A stretch of DNA of 64,000 nucleotides from Struthio camelus (taxonomy: Eukaryota > Chordata > Aves > Struthioniformes > Struthionidae). Numbering within the stretch: position 1 is the first letter of the stretch; each line of letters begins with the position of its first letter. The notes below the pieces were generated by a model. The model was not told the DNA's origin, ran no database searches, and saw only the letters and a program-made list of their open reading frames with translations. The stretch is taken from the NCBI RefSeq assembly GCF_040807025.1, contig NC_090981.1, positions 66,349,645 to 66,413,644 on the forward strand. Reading direction: 5' to 3'. Made by a program: the position numbers and the translations under genes. Positions 21,601 to 35,800 of this stretch are shown one piece after another.

Positions 21601-24600
21601 ATTTATTAGCAAGCATCCATCCTAGAAGATGTTGCTCTTTGCTATAGTAAAGATGGACCTTTAATAGCATAGTTAATTAGTGGGTTGTTTAAATTTTTTT
21701 TTTTAATCAGCTCGTATTGCACCCCAAAGACTTTCCATCTTTTTCCGTCTAGGACTAGTTAGTTAGAGGTTATCGGAAATTTGCTTTGTCCTTTGACTAC
21801 TCCAGACGCCTGATGAACTCAGCACTGTCGACCCAGCATTTTTCTAGCTCTGGCAATTTTTAACTGCCGGCACACCATGCAGCCCTCCTGCATGAAACTG
21901 CAAGTCATTTCACGGAGGCATGCCTTAAAAAAGGTTTAGATAGGATCGAATGAGAATCTTGAACGTTTCCATGAAATCCTTTCATCTCTGAGGAATCAGA
22001 ATGACTGTGGAAAGCAACCGGAACAAACAAATCCCAATCTCACAGAAAAACGGCAGTCACGGCTCTCTACTGGGCGGCCCCCAGCCTGTTGTGACTCAAC
22101 CCTATTTCCGGACATAAGCACTTGTCAACTAGCCAAATCCAAAACTAGATAATTATTTCCAGCTTTGCATCTCCAGGGCTCCACCGTCTTCTTTAAACCT
22201 ATCCGAGGTGCCTCAAGCCTCTTGAATGTATTTTGATGCTCACACACTGAAAGCAGCTGAGAGCTGGGAATTGCACTGGTCATATAACTCAACCCTCAGA
22301 AAGGCAAAGACCGCTGAACCAACCACCTTATCAGAAGGTGGAAAACTTGCTCAGAGGTAACTCTGACAAGCAACAGCCACCAACATTTGTGACATAAAGA
22401 TCCTGCAAAAATAAAAGCCTCAGAATACCAATATGCTCATAACCCTCTTCCCGAGAGAAAAGCTGGATTTTTTCTGAGCATTTCAGAAAACACCAACATG
22501 CAGCAGATTCACTGCTCTGTGGACCTTAACCAGAACTGAGGAGAAAATGGAAACTGAAGCCCTGAGGGTGCTATGTAAGGACTTCTCAGCTGTTCAGAGT
22601 GTCTTGACCAGTACGCCCATCTACTTTACCAAATGTCAAATTGTAAATTTGGCATTTTTTTAACATAGACTACAAAATGAGCATCAGTACACAGGAACAG
22701 CAGACAGAATACTCAAATGGATGTCATAATTAGACACCAATGCATTATATCCAACTCTTTTCTAAGAACAGCTTACAAGTAAGATCAGATCAACCATTGC
22801 ATATTACTAAAAAAAATCTCACCGCCTTTTTGCAGTTATGCGGTTGTGACTTAAGATCAAGAGCAGAGCTCTTTTAATGCTTGATTCATATTGGATGTCC
22901 CAAAAAACAATAGGCTACTGCTGTCAGCATTGCTCTGCATATCACATGAATTAGCTCAACCTTCTCAGTCAGCTCATCATACGAAGGAGCCGAACAAGTC
23001 GAATGGTGACCATAGGCAGTTAGAAGAGCAACCCTATGTTAGAAACACTGAGTCCAGTTCCTTGGGGTAACACTTCCAGTACCCACAGATACCAATCTTA
23101 CCTTCCCCCAACTGCCTTTCACTCTGCATGCCTCAAAAGGACGCCAGCCCTGTGAGATGCTGAGGATCCTCATGTCCCACTCTTCAAGGGCAGGTTTGCA
23201 AAGGCTTTCGCAGATCGAGGCAATTTTGCTGTCCTCAGAATTCAATGATTATACACGATTATGTGAAAGTGGATGGGCATATGAATGACGGTCCCCATAC
23301 AGATAGGTATGGAATATTGTTAGGCTGTGCTAGAAATGAGTCGAGGAAAGGTGAATGTACGATTTGGTCTTTTCTGCATTGTAGATCAGCTAATTGTTCT
23401 TGCAAACAGTGTTTTTATTGATTTGGCACCAGCCTTTTCTTTAATGGCTTTCTAAAAAGTTTTAATCTCAGCCATCTGTACTTTGAATGAATCACTGATG
23501 CTTGCAGAGCTCCAGCCCTCATTGATGCAAGTGGTCTTTACTCGAGTGAATAGTTCTGCAGACTTCAGGAGGAGTTCTCATCTCGGCCGAGGTTTGCAGG
23601 ACATGGCCATTATGTTGCACATTAATATGTGTTTATAAGTATGAAAAAGCAGATGAACTTTGTTGTTCACATCAATATCTAATTCATCTTTTGGAAAAGA
23701 AGTCGCAACCTATCCTTTGAAATACATCAAAGCTAAACAGCAACAGTTTACAGGAACTCCTAGTGCATTACTTTCACAGTTGCTGGGAAATTATAGGACT
23801 GTTGGAGTCCTTTTATCAGGAAGATTTCAAGATAACAGGCCTGTGGCTGGTGTAAGGCCCCCAAGCTGTTATGCATGGCCATTTGTGAAGCAAAAGCCTG
23901 CTTCGTACAGTCAAAAATCCCTTACCTGTCCCTAACATCACACCATTTGCAATCTAGGTTCAAAAAAGATATGGGTAACACTCTCCAAATTGAATGCTAG
24001 GGGAAAAGGCATATTGTAGGGCTTATTCTTAAAGGAAATTGACTGGCACAGTCTGTGTGGAACCACTAGCAGGTATTTTGTATGGCATAGGAATGTAATT
24101 GTAATTTTTATTATTATGGCATAACTCCTCCATCTAGGCCCCCTCTTGCAGCATACAAGTGATTTTATTGTGCTTCTAAAGAAGAAAAGAACATCCCAAT
24201 TGGTCATATGTGGCTGGTTGTGGTTAGGCAATGAAGACAGGGACTCTAACCCATGCAAAGTCATACCGTGCGATTGCAGAAAAGCTGTGAAACATGGGTC
24301 ACGCTCCCCCTTTCAGCAGCAGCAGATAAACCTTGGAGAAACCTTGAATTTTTGTGACTTACAAACGCAGGTCTTTCCTGGGCCTTTGAAAGCATGGCTC
24401 CCTGGCTGTGTGCGCTCCCCGAGCTCCACCTCCTCGTACGTGTGTCTCCAATCCAAGTCCTTTGAGTTTCAGAAGCTGGCAACACACACCACCAGTGGCT
24501 TGATTCATTTCAACTCATAGCAAAATCATATTTAAAGAACGCATCAAAATGTTTTTTTCCTCAACCAGCTGGATTTGCAAAGGCAAGTAGTAACAGTACA

Positions 24601-25179
24601 TAAAGAATAATTTAACTCTGATAACCAACGTATGGAAATAGCAACCTCTCCCTCTCGGCTGTCTGCAGAATATGCCTGCTACCTTCCCTTCCCTCCATCA
24701 AGTGCCACCAAATGAACATCTCATGCCCAGGTTATAACAGGACTTAGACCTACCTACCTAGTAGGCCTTGCAGAAGTGCAAAATACATCAAATATATTTG
24801 CAAATCAAGGCTACTTCTGCACTGAAGTGCTGCATTTTAGGCACAAAGGATGAACTCACCTCCCTACCCAGATCAAGGGCAAAATTTGATAAATAGGGTC
24901 AGGAAATATTTAGAAAACTATTGATCTGGAAGTGCTGTCTATCCATTATTTTCATTTACAGTCCTATTGTACCATTTAAAGCACTTGCCTGTGATAGCTA
25001 GCACTTTCTTGTCTCATCCACTCTGCCTTTATTTAATCTGTAGCAAGGACTAGTTGTTGTTGTACTCTCCTTTGGCCAGGTTAGGGGAGAACATTTCTTG
25101 CTGAGCTATCGGGACAGCTTGGAGCTGCAGGGCACCCTATGCCGACCTTTGTTCGTGGTGGAGGTGCATTTGCAGTTGC

Positions 25180-25342
25180 TGCCAGGTGGGGTCTCCAACC
25201 TTGGAGATGTTCAAAAGCTGTCTGGACAGGATCCTGGGCAATGTGCTCTAGCTGACCCTGCTTGAGCAGGGAGGGGTGGGGGGGGTTGGACTAGATGCTC
25301 TCCAGAGGTCCCTGCCAACCTCAGCTATTCTCTGATTCTGTG
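25180..25342 (+). mobile_element. CR1 LINE 3' fragment
   Basis: A truncated CR1 3' end in sense orientation: CAACCTTGGAGATGTTCAAA, then GTTGGACTAGATGCTCTCC and AGAGGTCCCTGCCAACCTC, ending in the diagnostic tandem octamers ATTCTCTG ATTCTGTG (25327-25342). A G-rich insertion (25271-25287) separates the two blocks. CR1 copies are typically 5'-truncated and lack target-site duplications, as here. Supports an avian or other sauropsid genome. Confidence 0.9.
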
Positions 25343-26649
25343 GGTCTGCCAGTGCTGGGGGGTGGAAAGGGACCAAAACTCTGCATTAGCTCAAAGAGGG
25401 GCGTCCTTATGCCAACCTGCCTTCACTGGTGGTCTGAACTGCCTGGCGAACGGGATTTCTGTCCCAGGATCTCCACCGTGGGAAGGGTGATGCAAGCAAG
25501 AAGGAGACGGCCCAGGGCACTGCTACATAGGCATTTAGCTAATGGAGGTGGCGGTTTATGGTGCCTCCAACCTCCATCTCTTTTCTGCACTGGGAGCAGG
25601 GGCTTGGCTTGGGACTGCTGATGAAAGCAAGTTTAGCTAAGCTCCTGGTGTTGCACTGAGACGTATGCACGCCTTCCTTTCCTCCAGCTCTGCTAACAGG
25701 GTAGTATCTCCCAGCATGAATTTTTAACTAGAAACATTGCTAATTCCAGCTGGCAGTACATCTTGGGAGTGGCGTTCGTGCTGTAGACCGTTGCAGTCAG
25801 TGGGAGCCATCCATGCAGGTATCTGCCCCAGCAACAATGTCCTCCTCAAGGACCCTCCAGTCAGCATCCCACGAGGCCATGGGCGCCGCGTGCAAGCCAC
25901 AACCGCGTTACGGGTCGGAGCTCGTGGTACAGCCTGCTCAATTTGCCAGCAAAATATAAGCAGCCTGTCATCTGCTAATGACCTCCTGCAAAGGAACAGT
26001 TTCTACGATGCTGAAGCACACTTTCAGATCTTTTAAACACGGGCTCACTCACTCCCAGCACTTATTGCTGCTTATGTATACGTGGCAGTATAAGAGGACG
26101 TTGGCAGGTGAACAGGGTCAGGAAGGCTTTGGGTCTTGGAGGCAACGCGGGTGCAACAGCTCCGCTCTGAGCAACCGTCTTGAATAAGTTACAGGCTAAA
26201 TATGGAACGTTTGTGCTCGTGCATATTAATGGTGATCCCTAGGTGCTGCTGTTTGTCTAACCAGGCCATTTAAATAATCGGAAGGCATATGCTCTAGTCC
26301 AAAGCCAGCTGCTAAGCCGTGTAGCCGTTTTCTGCTATTAGCGGTGTATGTCAAGCAAGGCAGCCTTCTCCAGGTTTTCAGCCCGAGGTCGGGGTGCTCT
26401 TGGGCAGCTTCAGAGACACTTGTGAAAGGCGTCAAGGTGCTGCGTTCAGAAACGCTCCTGCCCCACACAAAAGGCAGGAAAGAATTGCACAAAGCTGGTT
26501 TCCCCCCGCACCTTCTCTTTTTGAAGAAAACTGAATTGCCATTTCCTTAACAAGCACTGATGAGCCACATGCAAAGCCTGGCTTCCCCTTTCCCTCCACG
26601 CAGCCATGTGGCCATTCAAATAGCACTGACAGCTTAAAGAGCTCACACT

Positions 26650-26950
26650 TCAGGCAGGTCCCTGATGGCAAAAATTTTTAATTAAAGTAATTCAGAGTTT
26701 CCCTCGCTTGCTTCTTGGATGCCAGTTTTACAAAGGACATTTGTTTATAAGGCTCAGCTGGATTTTTCTTAAGAAGATCCCTAAACATTTTGGTTCCCAT
26801 CTGCACACCTTTGCTGTTCAAGTGCATTAGCAGAACTTCCCCGGTTCAATCTAAATTGATAACTTTTTATCTAGTCTCCACTTAATATTGCCACAGAACA
26901 GCTGCTTGTGGACTTATTTAATCTCCATTAGGGTGCTTTGGTTAAAATCC
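26650..26950. other. AT-rich unique block, possible conserved non-coding element
   Basis: An AT-rich unique segment (TTTTTAATTAAAGTAATTC near its start, homeodomain-type TAATTA-like cores, TTTGTTTATAAGG forkhead-like) between more GC-neutral flanks. No repeat or coding signal. The remainder of 25.3-30.8 kb has only open frames without recognisable domains, the longest being 142 codons at 29634-30062. Confidence 0.25.
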
Positions 26951-29900
26951 AAGCTTGTATCCATATGAAAGCGTGACACAAGCAAGATGCTCGGCATCGG
27001 CAGGGCTTTCCAGGCCAAGGGTGTCTGAGGCCTTTCAGGGCATCGCCAGCAGCAGAATATTTCCTTGAAAATCAGGTGCAAGCAGGTGTTTCTCTTAATC
27101 ATCTCAAGTGCTTCTGAAGGGATATATGGTACACCTTGTTTTGTCTGCAGGCAGTGAAAGGTAGATGTTTAGGATCATTTTAAATTATGTCTGATAGAGA
27201 ACTGGAATCTAGAATATTTTTAAATCTTTCTGTTTTATTTTACTTCTTCCCTTACATCTGTCTGGCATATCTTCCAACTGACAGCCAGGCTGAAATGCCA
27301 GTCAGTAAAGTTCCTCCCCAAGATTTATGATAGGAAGATAAATTATTTACTGGGATAACATTTCCATATTATAAAAAAGAACTAGTTTTCCCATTCATTC
27401 TCTGATAAATTTTCATTAAACAAATAAAATAGATATGAAATATCAAGCTTCTGTATTACTGCCTCGGCCTTCTCTTTAAGTGTAATACTGCTGGGGATTA
27501 CAGTCAGAAATCTTCCTTAGTATAACCAGTTGGCTTAGGAGAAGGATCACTATATTCCCTGTAACAGAGCCGGGTTTTAATTTTTGCTCTGGTCCTACTG
27601 AAGGTAACAGCAGCTTCACCACTGATTTCTAAGGATTTCAGCTTCTGACTCGTCCGTTTTCATCTATACTGGGTTCTGACTGGGCTGTTTCTGAAGGAAC
27701 TGAATTCCAGCCACCGTTGTCTCACCTTGAAAAAGCCCACCTTTCTTACAAGTCACGCATCCCATCACCCTGCTGCAGGAAAAGACCTTTGTCTATACAT
27801 TTGGAAGACCTTACGTTTGGTTCCTGCTGCAGAATCGATGCACCATTGAAGAGCCTCTTCCCTTTTCCCAGCTCTCCATCGCTCCCAGTGCTCACTTCAG
27901 GCACCAATGCAGTCGCTGACCTCTGTTCTGGCACTGAAGTGGCAGCAGCCTCAGGGATGAGGCACATCTGCATGACCTCCCTTCTCAGATTCACCCAATG
28001 AAGATGTTGCAGCAGAGCGGCTATTGCATCCGGAGCCTGCCAGAAGTCACATATGACATAAAGGGATCACTCCAGGCCCTAGCAACAGCCCAGGATCGTC
28101 CGAGGAGGTAGATGTATAGAGGGACAGATGGATCATCTGACCAAACGTAGGCATCTACTATGGAGATGCAGGAGAACCCCAAACTCTGCTGACCGCATTG
28201 ACTTGCTCTCCACCACTTGCAATGGGGGACCGCAGTGGCTTGCTTAGGTGTAGGTGCTCTATGAGCCCCCACACTTAACCGGACAAACACCATCCTCCAG
28301 TGAAAGCAATCCGTAACCCACACTTACTGTTGGCGGCCCCTGTGGCCACTGAGAGCAATGAAAGCTATGCCCAGCAAAGATGGACACTTCAGCAGCCACC
28401 ATGGGCCAGTTTCTCAGCTTGCTCTGTCAGGCTACAGATTAGCCAGGCTGCTGTCAGTCAGCAGAGAGATAGGCTTGGATTAATGGCTTGTCCTCACATG
28501 AGGAAAGTTGGTGAGACAAATCCCATCCTTAGCAAGCAGAGCCACTGCAAGGCCAGAGCAGCCTTGGGCGTCCAAAACAGGGACTGTGACCTTTGTCACC
28601 TTTGAAGAAGAAGCAGTGTCGTATCTTGGAAGAGCCAGACAGTCTCGCACTTTGGAGAGACTGCTGTTCCCTGGTGTGAAAATCACGGCAGCCCTCCCCA
28701 CGCACCCAGCTTTTGAAGTGACAGTGTAAGCTGCTTGCGAAAACATTAGAGGAACCCTGAGCTTATCGTGTCCAAGTTTCTGAATAACCTGGAGCACAGG
28801 AGCTGGGTGGGAACGTGACCGTCACGGGGGCTTCTTCTCCTTTCTTCAACATGCTTACATCCCCATCTACTGCACCTACTACAGCTGTGGACAGCCCTGA
28901 ACAGCCTGCAATGCACTCCCAGGGGTAGCAGAGAGTGCGTGTGCCTGACGCATTTTTGGATGTCCTCTATCGTTTGCAGTCACTAGGTAGTACTGCAATA
29001 TAAAGACATCACAGTAGGCAAATAAGACCAAATCAGACTAGTGTGGTCTGTGCTGTAAAACATCATCGTGCCTCTTGCCGTCCTGCCCGGAAGCAAGCTC
29101 CCCGCTCCGTTCCCAGCCTCGGCGGCAGCAGCATGGAGCAGTTGTCCTCATTTTACATGGCTCTGCATGCTGGAGACCTGCTGCCCTGCTGGAGGCCCTC
29201 AGCGCTTGCCACTGATGGGTACATCTGGATTATTATCATGCCTGACAACTCCACGATGTGCCTTAATTAACCGGGACCCCTGATGCTGGAAGTGGCCATG
29301 ATGGGCAGTAATGACCCTGGTCCAGTCATGCCAAAGGGAGGCAGAAAGGATCTTCCCGTGTCATTGCTTCCAAACTTTCTCACAACCAACTTCCTGAGTG
29401 CATTACCCACCCCCCCCCTTTAAGAGGCTTCCCCCAAACTGCATGTATTACGGAGCCCGCATCACAGCCCACTGTGAGAAAGAGCAGGGACCGAACACAA
29501 GTGGGAAGCCATCCATATGCTCTAGCAGGCTGTGCTCCAAGCATTAACGTTATCAAATTACAGCTAACGGGAGAAGATTAATGTGCAGAGGGCCCTATAC
29601 AGCTAGAGGAATTACTGTGCAGATCAATGCTGCATGGAGCATGGAGGAGGGCAGACCCGCAGCCCCTCTCATCCCCTGGCTCCTGCAAATGCACTTGGAG
29701 GCTGCGAGTCGGGGCCTTTTGAGGAGAAAAGCAGGGATGCAGCTATGGCATCAAATGTGAATCTGAGGAATGAGATGGAAAAACAATGGATACGGCACAG
29801 GGCGTCTTCTGAGGGGAGGGAATTGGGTCTGTCCCTCCTCACTGGGCAAAATATTACAGGAAAAAATACTGTGAGAAATATATTTTCCATTCCAGTGGTG

Positions 29901-30810
29901 GCATTTCTGCATGGCCTCAAATTTAGCATAGAATTTGCCGACCGTTTTGCACGATTGACAGTCGAAACATGGCAAAATGAAGCGGCTCACCTCTGGCCAC
30001 CGAGTCAAAACCAGCACTGGGAGTCACAGCCCAAGACCCTGGTGGGAAGACCCCATCATTAATCTTTCTGCTGGGGCACGGAAAGTTGGAGGTAAAACAC
30101 TGTTTGCACGAGTCTCGCGCTGCAGTGGCTACTGCAGACAATGATCTAATAGTGGGCAGAAACTTGAGCTTCACTCCAAGAGATTCGGGGGCAACTCAAA
30201 GATGGAAAGGTCTCATTGCATCTCGAGGCCTACCATCAAAAAAGACACCTCTGGCTAACCAGGTACCAGCGTTGTGGGCTTTTTATATGCTGAAGCATAA
30301 GATTTGATCGTTCGAATATAATGAGAAGACGTTCACTTCACTTGCAGTGTGCGTTAGTAAGGCTTAAGGGCATCGCTCAAGGGGAGTGTTACCAACAAAA
30401 ATAAGATTATTTAGTATTTCTGTGGCATTTTACATTTTCAATATGCCTTTCTGGTATTAACCAGGCACTAAACAAAACCTTTTATTCTACCTCCTCTGCA
30501 ACCATTAGATGGGACTGGTACTCAAATTAGGTGGCTATTGCAAAAAATGAATCAGTTAAGAATATTTAAGGGTTTCTAAAGATTTTTAAAAAGCCAGTAG
30601 CATGGTTCCTGTGTTCCCCATTGCTATTATGAACTATAATGAGCATTTCACATAGGGCTTGTGAGAATACACAGGACAGATGCAGATCCAGCCCCTTTCT
30701 GCCTCTTCACATCTGAAAAACCCTACCTGGAGCAGCCTGGACCCCCGGGAGCACCGAGGCAGCTCCTCCTCTCAAGGACCACTGTCAGTAAAAGGCCAGC
30801 AAGCATTTGC

Positions 30811-30845
30811 ATTGACATATTTAAATAGTTTCCAAGTATAATAAG
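30811..30845. repeat. Dispersed 35-bp direct repeat, copy A
   Basis: A 35-bp sequence starting ATTGACATATTTAAATAG and ending ATAATAAG, with 34 of 35 positions identical to the copy at 32783-32817 (T here, C there, at position 27). Flanks are unrelated. Confidence 0.85.
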
Positions 30846-31151
30846 TGGTTCAGCATCTCGGTAGACTCTACTGGAGGCCTCCTAGGTGATCCCAGGAGGA
30901 TCACCCTGAAAATGCCCACAAACACCTGAAATCGCAGCTCCCCATCTGCAAAAATGCTGATAAAAGCCTTTCCACGCTGTATGGGGTGCTATGACGTGCT
31001 CATATGCAATAACGAGGATTACCTAAAGAGCTCAGCTAATGAGCAAAGAGATTGGTTGCTCCTCGTTTGGCTGAAGATTGTTTTTCCTTGTCTGCATCGG
31101 GTTCTTGCCTAAATAGCATCAGGGAGTTGGGGAGGATGCAGCATCCATGGC

Positions 31152-31603
31152 CCCACAGAAACACAGAATGGTTGAGGTTGGAAGGGACCTCTGGAGATCA
31201 TCTAGTGCAAACCTTCTGCTCAAGCAGGGTCCTCTAGAGCATATTTCCCAGGATCGCGTCCAGGTGGGTTTTGTTTATCTCCAGGGAAGGAGACTCCATC
31301 ACCTCTCTGGGCAACCTCTTCCAGGGCTCTGTTACCCTCACAGTCAAGAAGTTTTTCCTCATGTTCAGATGGAACTTCCCGTGGTTCAGTTTGTGCCTGT
31401 TGCCTCTTATCCTAGTGCTGGGCATCACTGAGAAGAGTCTGGCCCCATCCTCTCAACATCCCCCCTTCAGACACTTGCAGACATTGATGAGATCGCCTCT
31501 CAGTCTTCTCTTCTCCAGGCCAAACAGGCCCAGCTCTCTCAGCCTTTCTTCACAGGAGAGATGCTCCAGTCCCCTCATCATCTCTCCTGCTGGGCTGGGA
31601 GAC
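31152..31603 (-). mobile_element. CR1 LINE 3' fragment, antisense
   Basis: About 450 bp of CR1 reading on the minus strand. Plus-strand landmarks are CACAGAATGGTTGAGGTTGG and AAGGGACCTCTGGAGATCAT (the 3' end), TCCAGGGCTCTGTTACCCTC, AAGAAGTTTTTCCTCATGTT, and the AACAGGCCCAGCTCTCTCAG then GCCTTTCTTCACAGGAGAGA segment. Open frames on both strands here are by-products of the element, with no intact reverse transcriptase. Confidence 0.93.
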
Positions 31604-32224
31604 TGGCTGGGTGTCAGGACTGGGCAGTCAGCTGCGGTGAACCCAAACAGTCCAGAGAGTTGTGCAACCAGACCCAGAGGGAAGGTGAGCTGTCCTGAAA
31701 GTTGGCCACACTGAGCAATCTTAGGAGGACTTTGTGGTTTTGTTTCCTTTTAAAGCATGGGTAACATTTCCCCTGGTTACTGCTTGCTTTTGTGCTCCTC
31801 GGCCACAGCCACTGGAGCAGATCCACCTCCGAGTGCCTCTGAGCAGCACGTGGTAGAGGAACCTCTCCTGGGACCTCATGGATGCTTTTGTTCATGGGAA
31901 TTGTCTAGTTTCAGGCTTTAGGTCTGCCCTCCAAGTTTGAGAGCCTATTGCCACGTCTATGCCCCTTACAGCTAGCAGATCACTCATTACGGCCTCTGTT
32001 AATAGCCTTCATTTGGTACACTTTGATAGTTGTCAGAAAACAAACGGGATGTTCCTCTTCAAAACATTTCCCCCCACCAGCATCTCTGGGAAGGCTCTCT
32101 GCAGTGTTGCAAAGCAGCCATTTCCTTCAGTAACTAACAAACAGTTTAAGGAACCTAGCTTTTAGGCTCCATGTTCTTGAAAAAAGGAAGAAAAAAAAAG
32201 TCAAAGGCCATTAGTAGTTTCCCT

Positions 32225-32400
32225 AAGCAGTAGCGTAACTTTGCATTGCTGCAAGGCCAACCGCAGAGCGGCCGGAGACGGCGCCGCCGACGGTTAAGCA
32301 ACTCGCCCAGCGCAACACGGGAAGTCTGGGGCAACGCTGGGAACTGACTCAGAAGATCTGGGTGCTCCTCGTCCCGTCGCTTAACCGCAGCCTCATCCTT
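32225..32400 (-). repeat. MIR-like SINE, antisense
   Basis: Plus strand has CGGTTAAGCAACTCGCCCAG, a CTGGGAACTGACTCAGAAG segment, GATCTGGGTGCTCCTCGTCC and GTCGCTTAACCGCAGC, the reversed MIR order (core, tRNA B-box, A-box). Confidence 0.6.
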
Positions 32401-32782
32401 CCTCCGCCTCTTCCTGCAATAAAGCCGCCAGCGCTGTGTTCAGACAGGCTGCTCCAGCTACCCAATTCCCTTATATCTCCATCGGATGTGCAAAGGGTCC
32501 AGCAGGCCAGTGCGGCCCGCCTGCGCTCAGGAGCTGGAGCAGCACGGTCCCACGTGCGTCGCTGCGTGTATCCCGGTGCAGGCGGCTCCTCGGCTCCCGG
32601 CTAGCTGGAGGCTGCTGGTCCCCTTGGAGCCAGTGATGAAGCTGGGGGAGCAGAGCAGGAGAGCGTGTATTGAATAATTCCTGCCCAGAGCATTGCCAAG
32701 AGGAAATGCACTTCCCGTAAAGTAGGCACTGTTACTGACTTGTTTGCTGGAATTGCTTGAGTGGTAATTACGCTCCTTTAAT

Positions 32783-32817
32783 ATTGACATATTTAAATAG
32801 TTTCCAAGCATAATAAG
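32783..32817. repeat. Dispersed 35-bp direct repeat, copy B
   Basis: Partner of the 30811-30845 copy, same orientation, 1972 bp away; a CR1 fragment and a MIR-like SINE lie between them. Single mismatch at position 27. Confidence 0.85.
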
Positions 32818-35800
32818 AGTCCTTCCCCTTCTCCCCCTTTTCCGAATTTCTGTGGCGAGCTTTCACTTTGAACAATGGACGATCTGGAGGGGTGTGACTT
32901 GCCCACGTCTTGTTTATTGTACAGCACGTCCAGATGTTTTGCTCTTGTGCGTGGTGCAGTCAGACGTGCTGATGATGTGCTGTGCTGTTAAAGACCTACA
33001 GGCATCTGTTGGGTAGGCTGTGCAAAAAATATATATATATTCATTGTGCTGCTTTATGTGCAAGTGCGGGATGATGGCAGCAACCCCCCATTCAGGCCTT
33101 GATCCCAAGCATGTAGCACACAGCGGTGTCAGCATTGGTCCCACAACATTTGTCTTTCATTCGTTACTTGTCAGAAGTCCCAGGACACTCTGTCCCTACA
33201 ACGGCATCCAAAAAGGCCATTCTCCCCTTGCGTGGTTTCATGTGCAGGGCGTTCTTACGAATGCTGCTAAGGGACATTTTCCCAGAATAAAAACATCTCG
33301 CGCTAAAAATGTGGTAGAAATCTGCATCACTGACTACTCAAAGTGGGTGCTTGGACCAGCGCTTGCTTCCAGGGGTGAAGTGGGTCTCTGACACCTACGG
33401 TTGTAAAGGCACAGTCAGAAAAATCAGGAAAAAGGAAACCAGAGAAATACCACCTCTGGGTCTGAGACGGGGAAATAAAGGTAGACAACAAAGCGTGAAT
33501 GCTGCACGCATCTTTCCTGCTCCCCTTCGGCTCCTGGGCGGGGCCTGGTGCACCCAGGCCCCAGGACGTCACGTATGTGAATTCATTTTGGTAGATGTGG
33601 TTCAGGCAGGAGAGGACGTGCCTGCTTGTGTCGGCAGCTCCCCAGGTCTCATCACCGAGCTTTGGGGACCAAGCAGAGGTGAACGCCAGGACAGGGGGAG
33701 ATGGGGCTGGGGGACACAACAGCTCTCAGCAGGAAAGAGTCTCCATATTTAGCTTTTTGTTGTCTCTACCCAAAGTCTTCCACATTATTTCCTAATAAAT
33801 TCCCTTCCATCTCTGAGAACACATCTCAGCCTGTGCTTCGCACTCCCAAATTCAGCACCTTTTCCCTCCAGAAAGAAATTCCCTTTTCTCCTACGCCTCT
33901 TCTGCTGTGGTGCCAGCATCCCTGCAGTTTGTCAGCCCTCGCCTCCATCTGTGCATCCACCCAAAGAAATGCCCTGGTCCTGGCTTATGTGGGCTTCTTG
34001 CTCCTCCCACTCGTGGATAGCCTCTGGGAGGCCTCGGATGGGGAAACATCTGCTCGGGTTGTCCTCTCCACCCCAGGACAGGATTTTTCTATCACGAGCG
34101 TGCAAGCACATTAGCACGGTTGAACCCAAACAGAACTCCACGTGTGGGCAGTGGCGGCTTTCACCCCTCTTTGGCTTCCTGTCCATCCTGCCCAGGGTTA
34201 CACTACCTGTGGTGTCATGGATGGACATCCCGTTGGCCAACTCTCCATAGGCTGGGACAGCGCAGGATTGCAGAAAAGTCCCTGTGACCCTCTCAGAGGC
34301 ACCTGAAGGAAAGAAGCACCTTGCAGAACATCTGCTCTTCAACATGAGGCCACGATTGTGCTTGAGGGTGCAAGTCCCAAAACATGGCAAGGCTGGGCTA
34401 GAAAATAAGGTATTTCCCTGGGACTTTCTGTAAAAGAGAGTAGGCACTGCTCTTTTTTTCTGAGGCACTGGTCTGGTTGCAATTGTTTGTACAAAAGGGT
34501 GCGTGTCTTCATCTACGTCTGAGGAATGAGAAAGCGGAGAGAAAGTCAGCAAAATGCCAGAGGTAGACCAGAAATGTAGTTTGGGAAACGAAACAGAAAG
34601 TAAAGGAGCAGGAAAGCACACACTTCTTTGGGGCACACAGGAGTGGTTCGAGGCAGGCTTGGGCTTGGGTTCAAGGCTGGTTGCAGCCTATCTGGTCCCA
34701 CTGTATTCAGGGAGAGGGGACTTCACGTACTTTCCTGGTTAATCCACAGAACTGCATCAAAGAAATACCTGGCTGTCATCATCAGTGTATCCTCCCAGTG
34801 AAAACGATCTTGGCAAGGCATTGAGCAGGCCCAGCTTCTCAGGCCAAGAGCCAACAATACGTCTGGTACGAGTTTCTTCACCGCCCTATCTTTCATCGTC
34901 TCCCACCCCCACCCCCACCATCCTAAAGGTTATTCTCAAGGTAGGAGAGAGCGAATAAGCAAAGAAACTCTTAAAACTTGAAAGGGCAGAGCTGCAATGG
35001 TACCAGTAAAAAGCCAAACCCCTATTCCTCTAGGCTTGGGAGCTCAGGGTGTGAAAACCTCTGAATTTCCCAGATCAAGAGCATTCACTGGGCAAGTTCT
35101 AGCTGTTATGGTCCAAAATTGTACATGGGATGGAGGGACGTTTCCTGGGAAGAGGGACCCAGAGGACCAACTGGCCACTTTTCCCGACTTCACAAGCCCC
35201 AGGTCTTCACACCAGACTCAAGCCACAGACCTCGGAGAGTCAAAGAAAAAGCCACGGGTCCAGTGGCTGTTGCCAGCTAGTCTCTGCAGTTCTAGAAAAG
35301 CTCTTCATCCTGGCGGTGCTTGTTTTGGAGGATGAGGTGGGGTGGGGGGCTGCTGTGGTGCCAACAGCTGCTTTCTTTGCCACTAGGTGTTGATGGTAGG
35401 CACGTGAGGGAGGTGAAATAATGGCTTTCTAGTACCAGTTCTGAATTTCTTCTGACCAGAAGACTGCTGTCGGCCCTCAAAGATTTGTAGCAAAAGGGCG
35501 ATTGCAATACTGTGGCACGAGTGCACACAGAGCTCTGCTCATGGGGGCCAGCAAAGCAGCCCAAGGGCACGGAGCAAGGCATAGGACAGTGTTGCTAGCC
35601 CACACGCAGCATGGGAAGGTCGAGTTTTGGGGTGGCTACAAACACCAGGCTGTTCCGGGCCCAGGGACGACCACTGATATTGCCAGCACCTGCCTTGAGA
35701 GGAGTCGAAAAGGAGGGGATTTCTACCTTGCCTCTAATTTCCGAGGGAGCAGAGGGTTATACAACAGCGAGGCAGATGGAAACGTCACAGCAGCGAGCTT

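Noticed and set aside
31152-31714. Open frames of up to 147 codons near 31.3 kb
   Set aside because: They lie mainly in the CR1 fragment and do not encode an intact reverse transcriptase domain.
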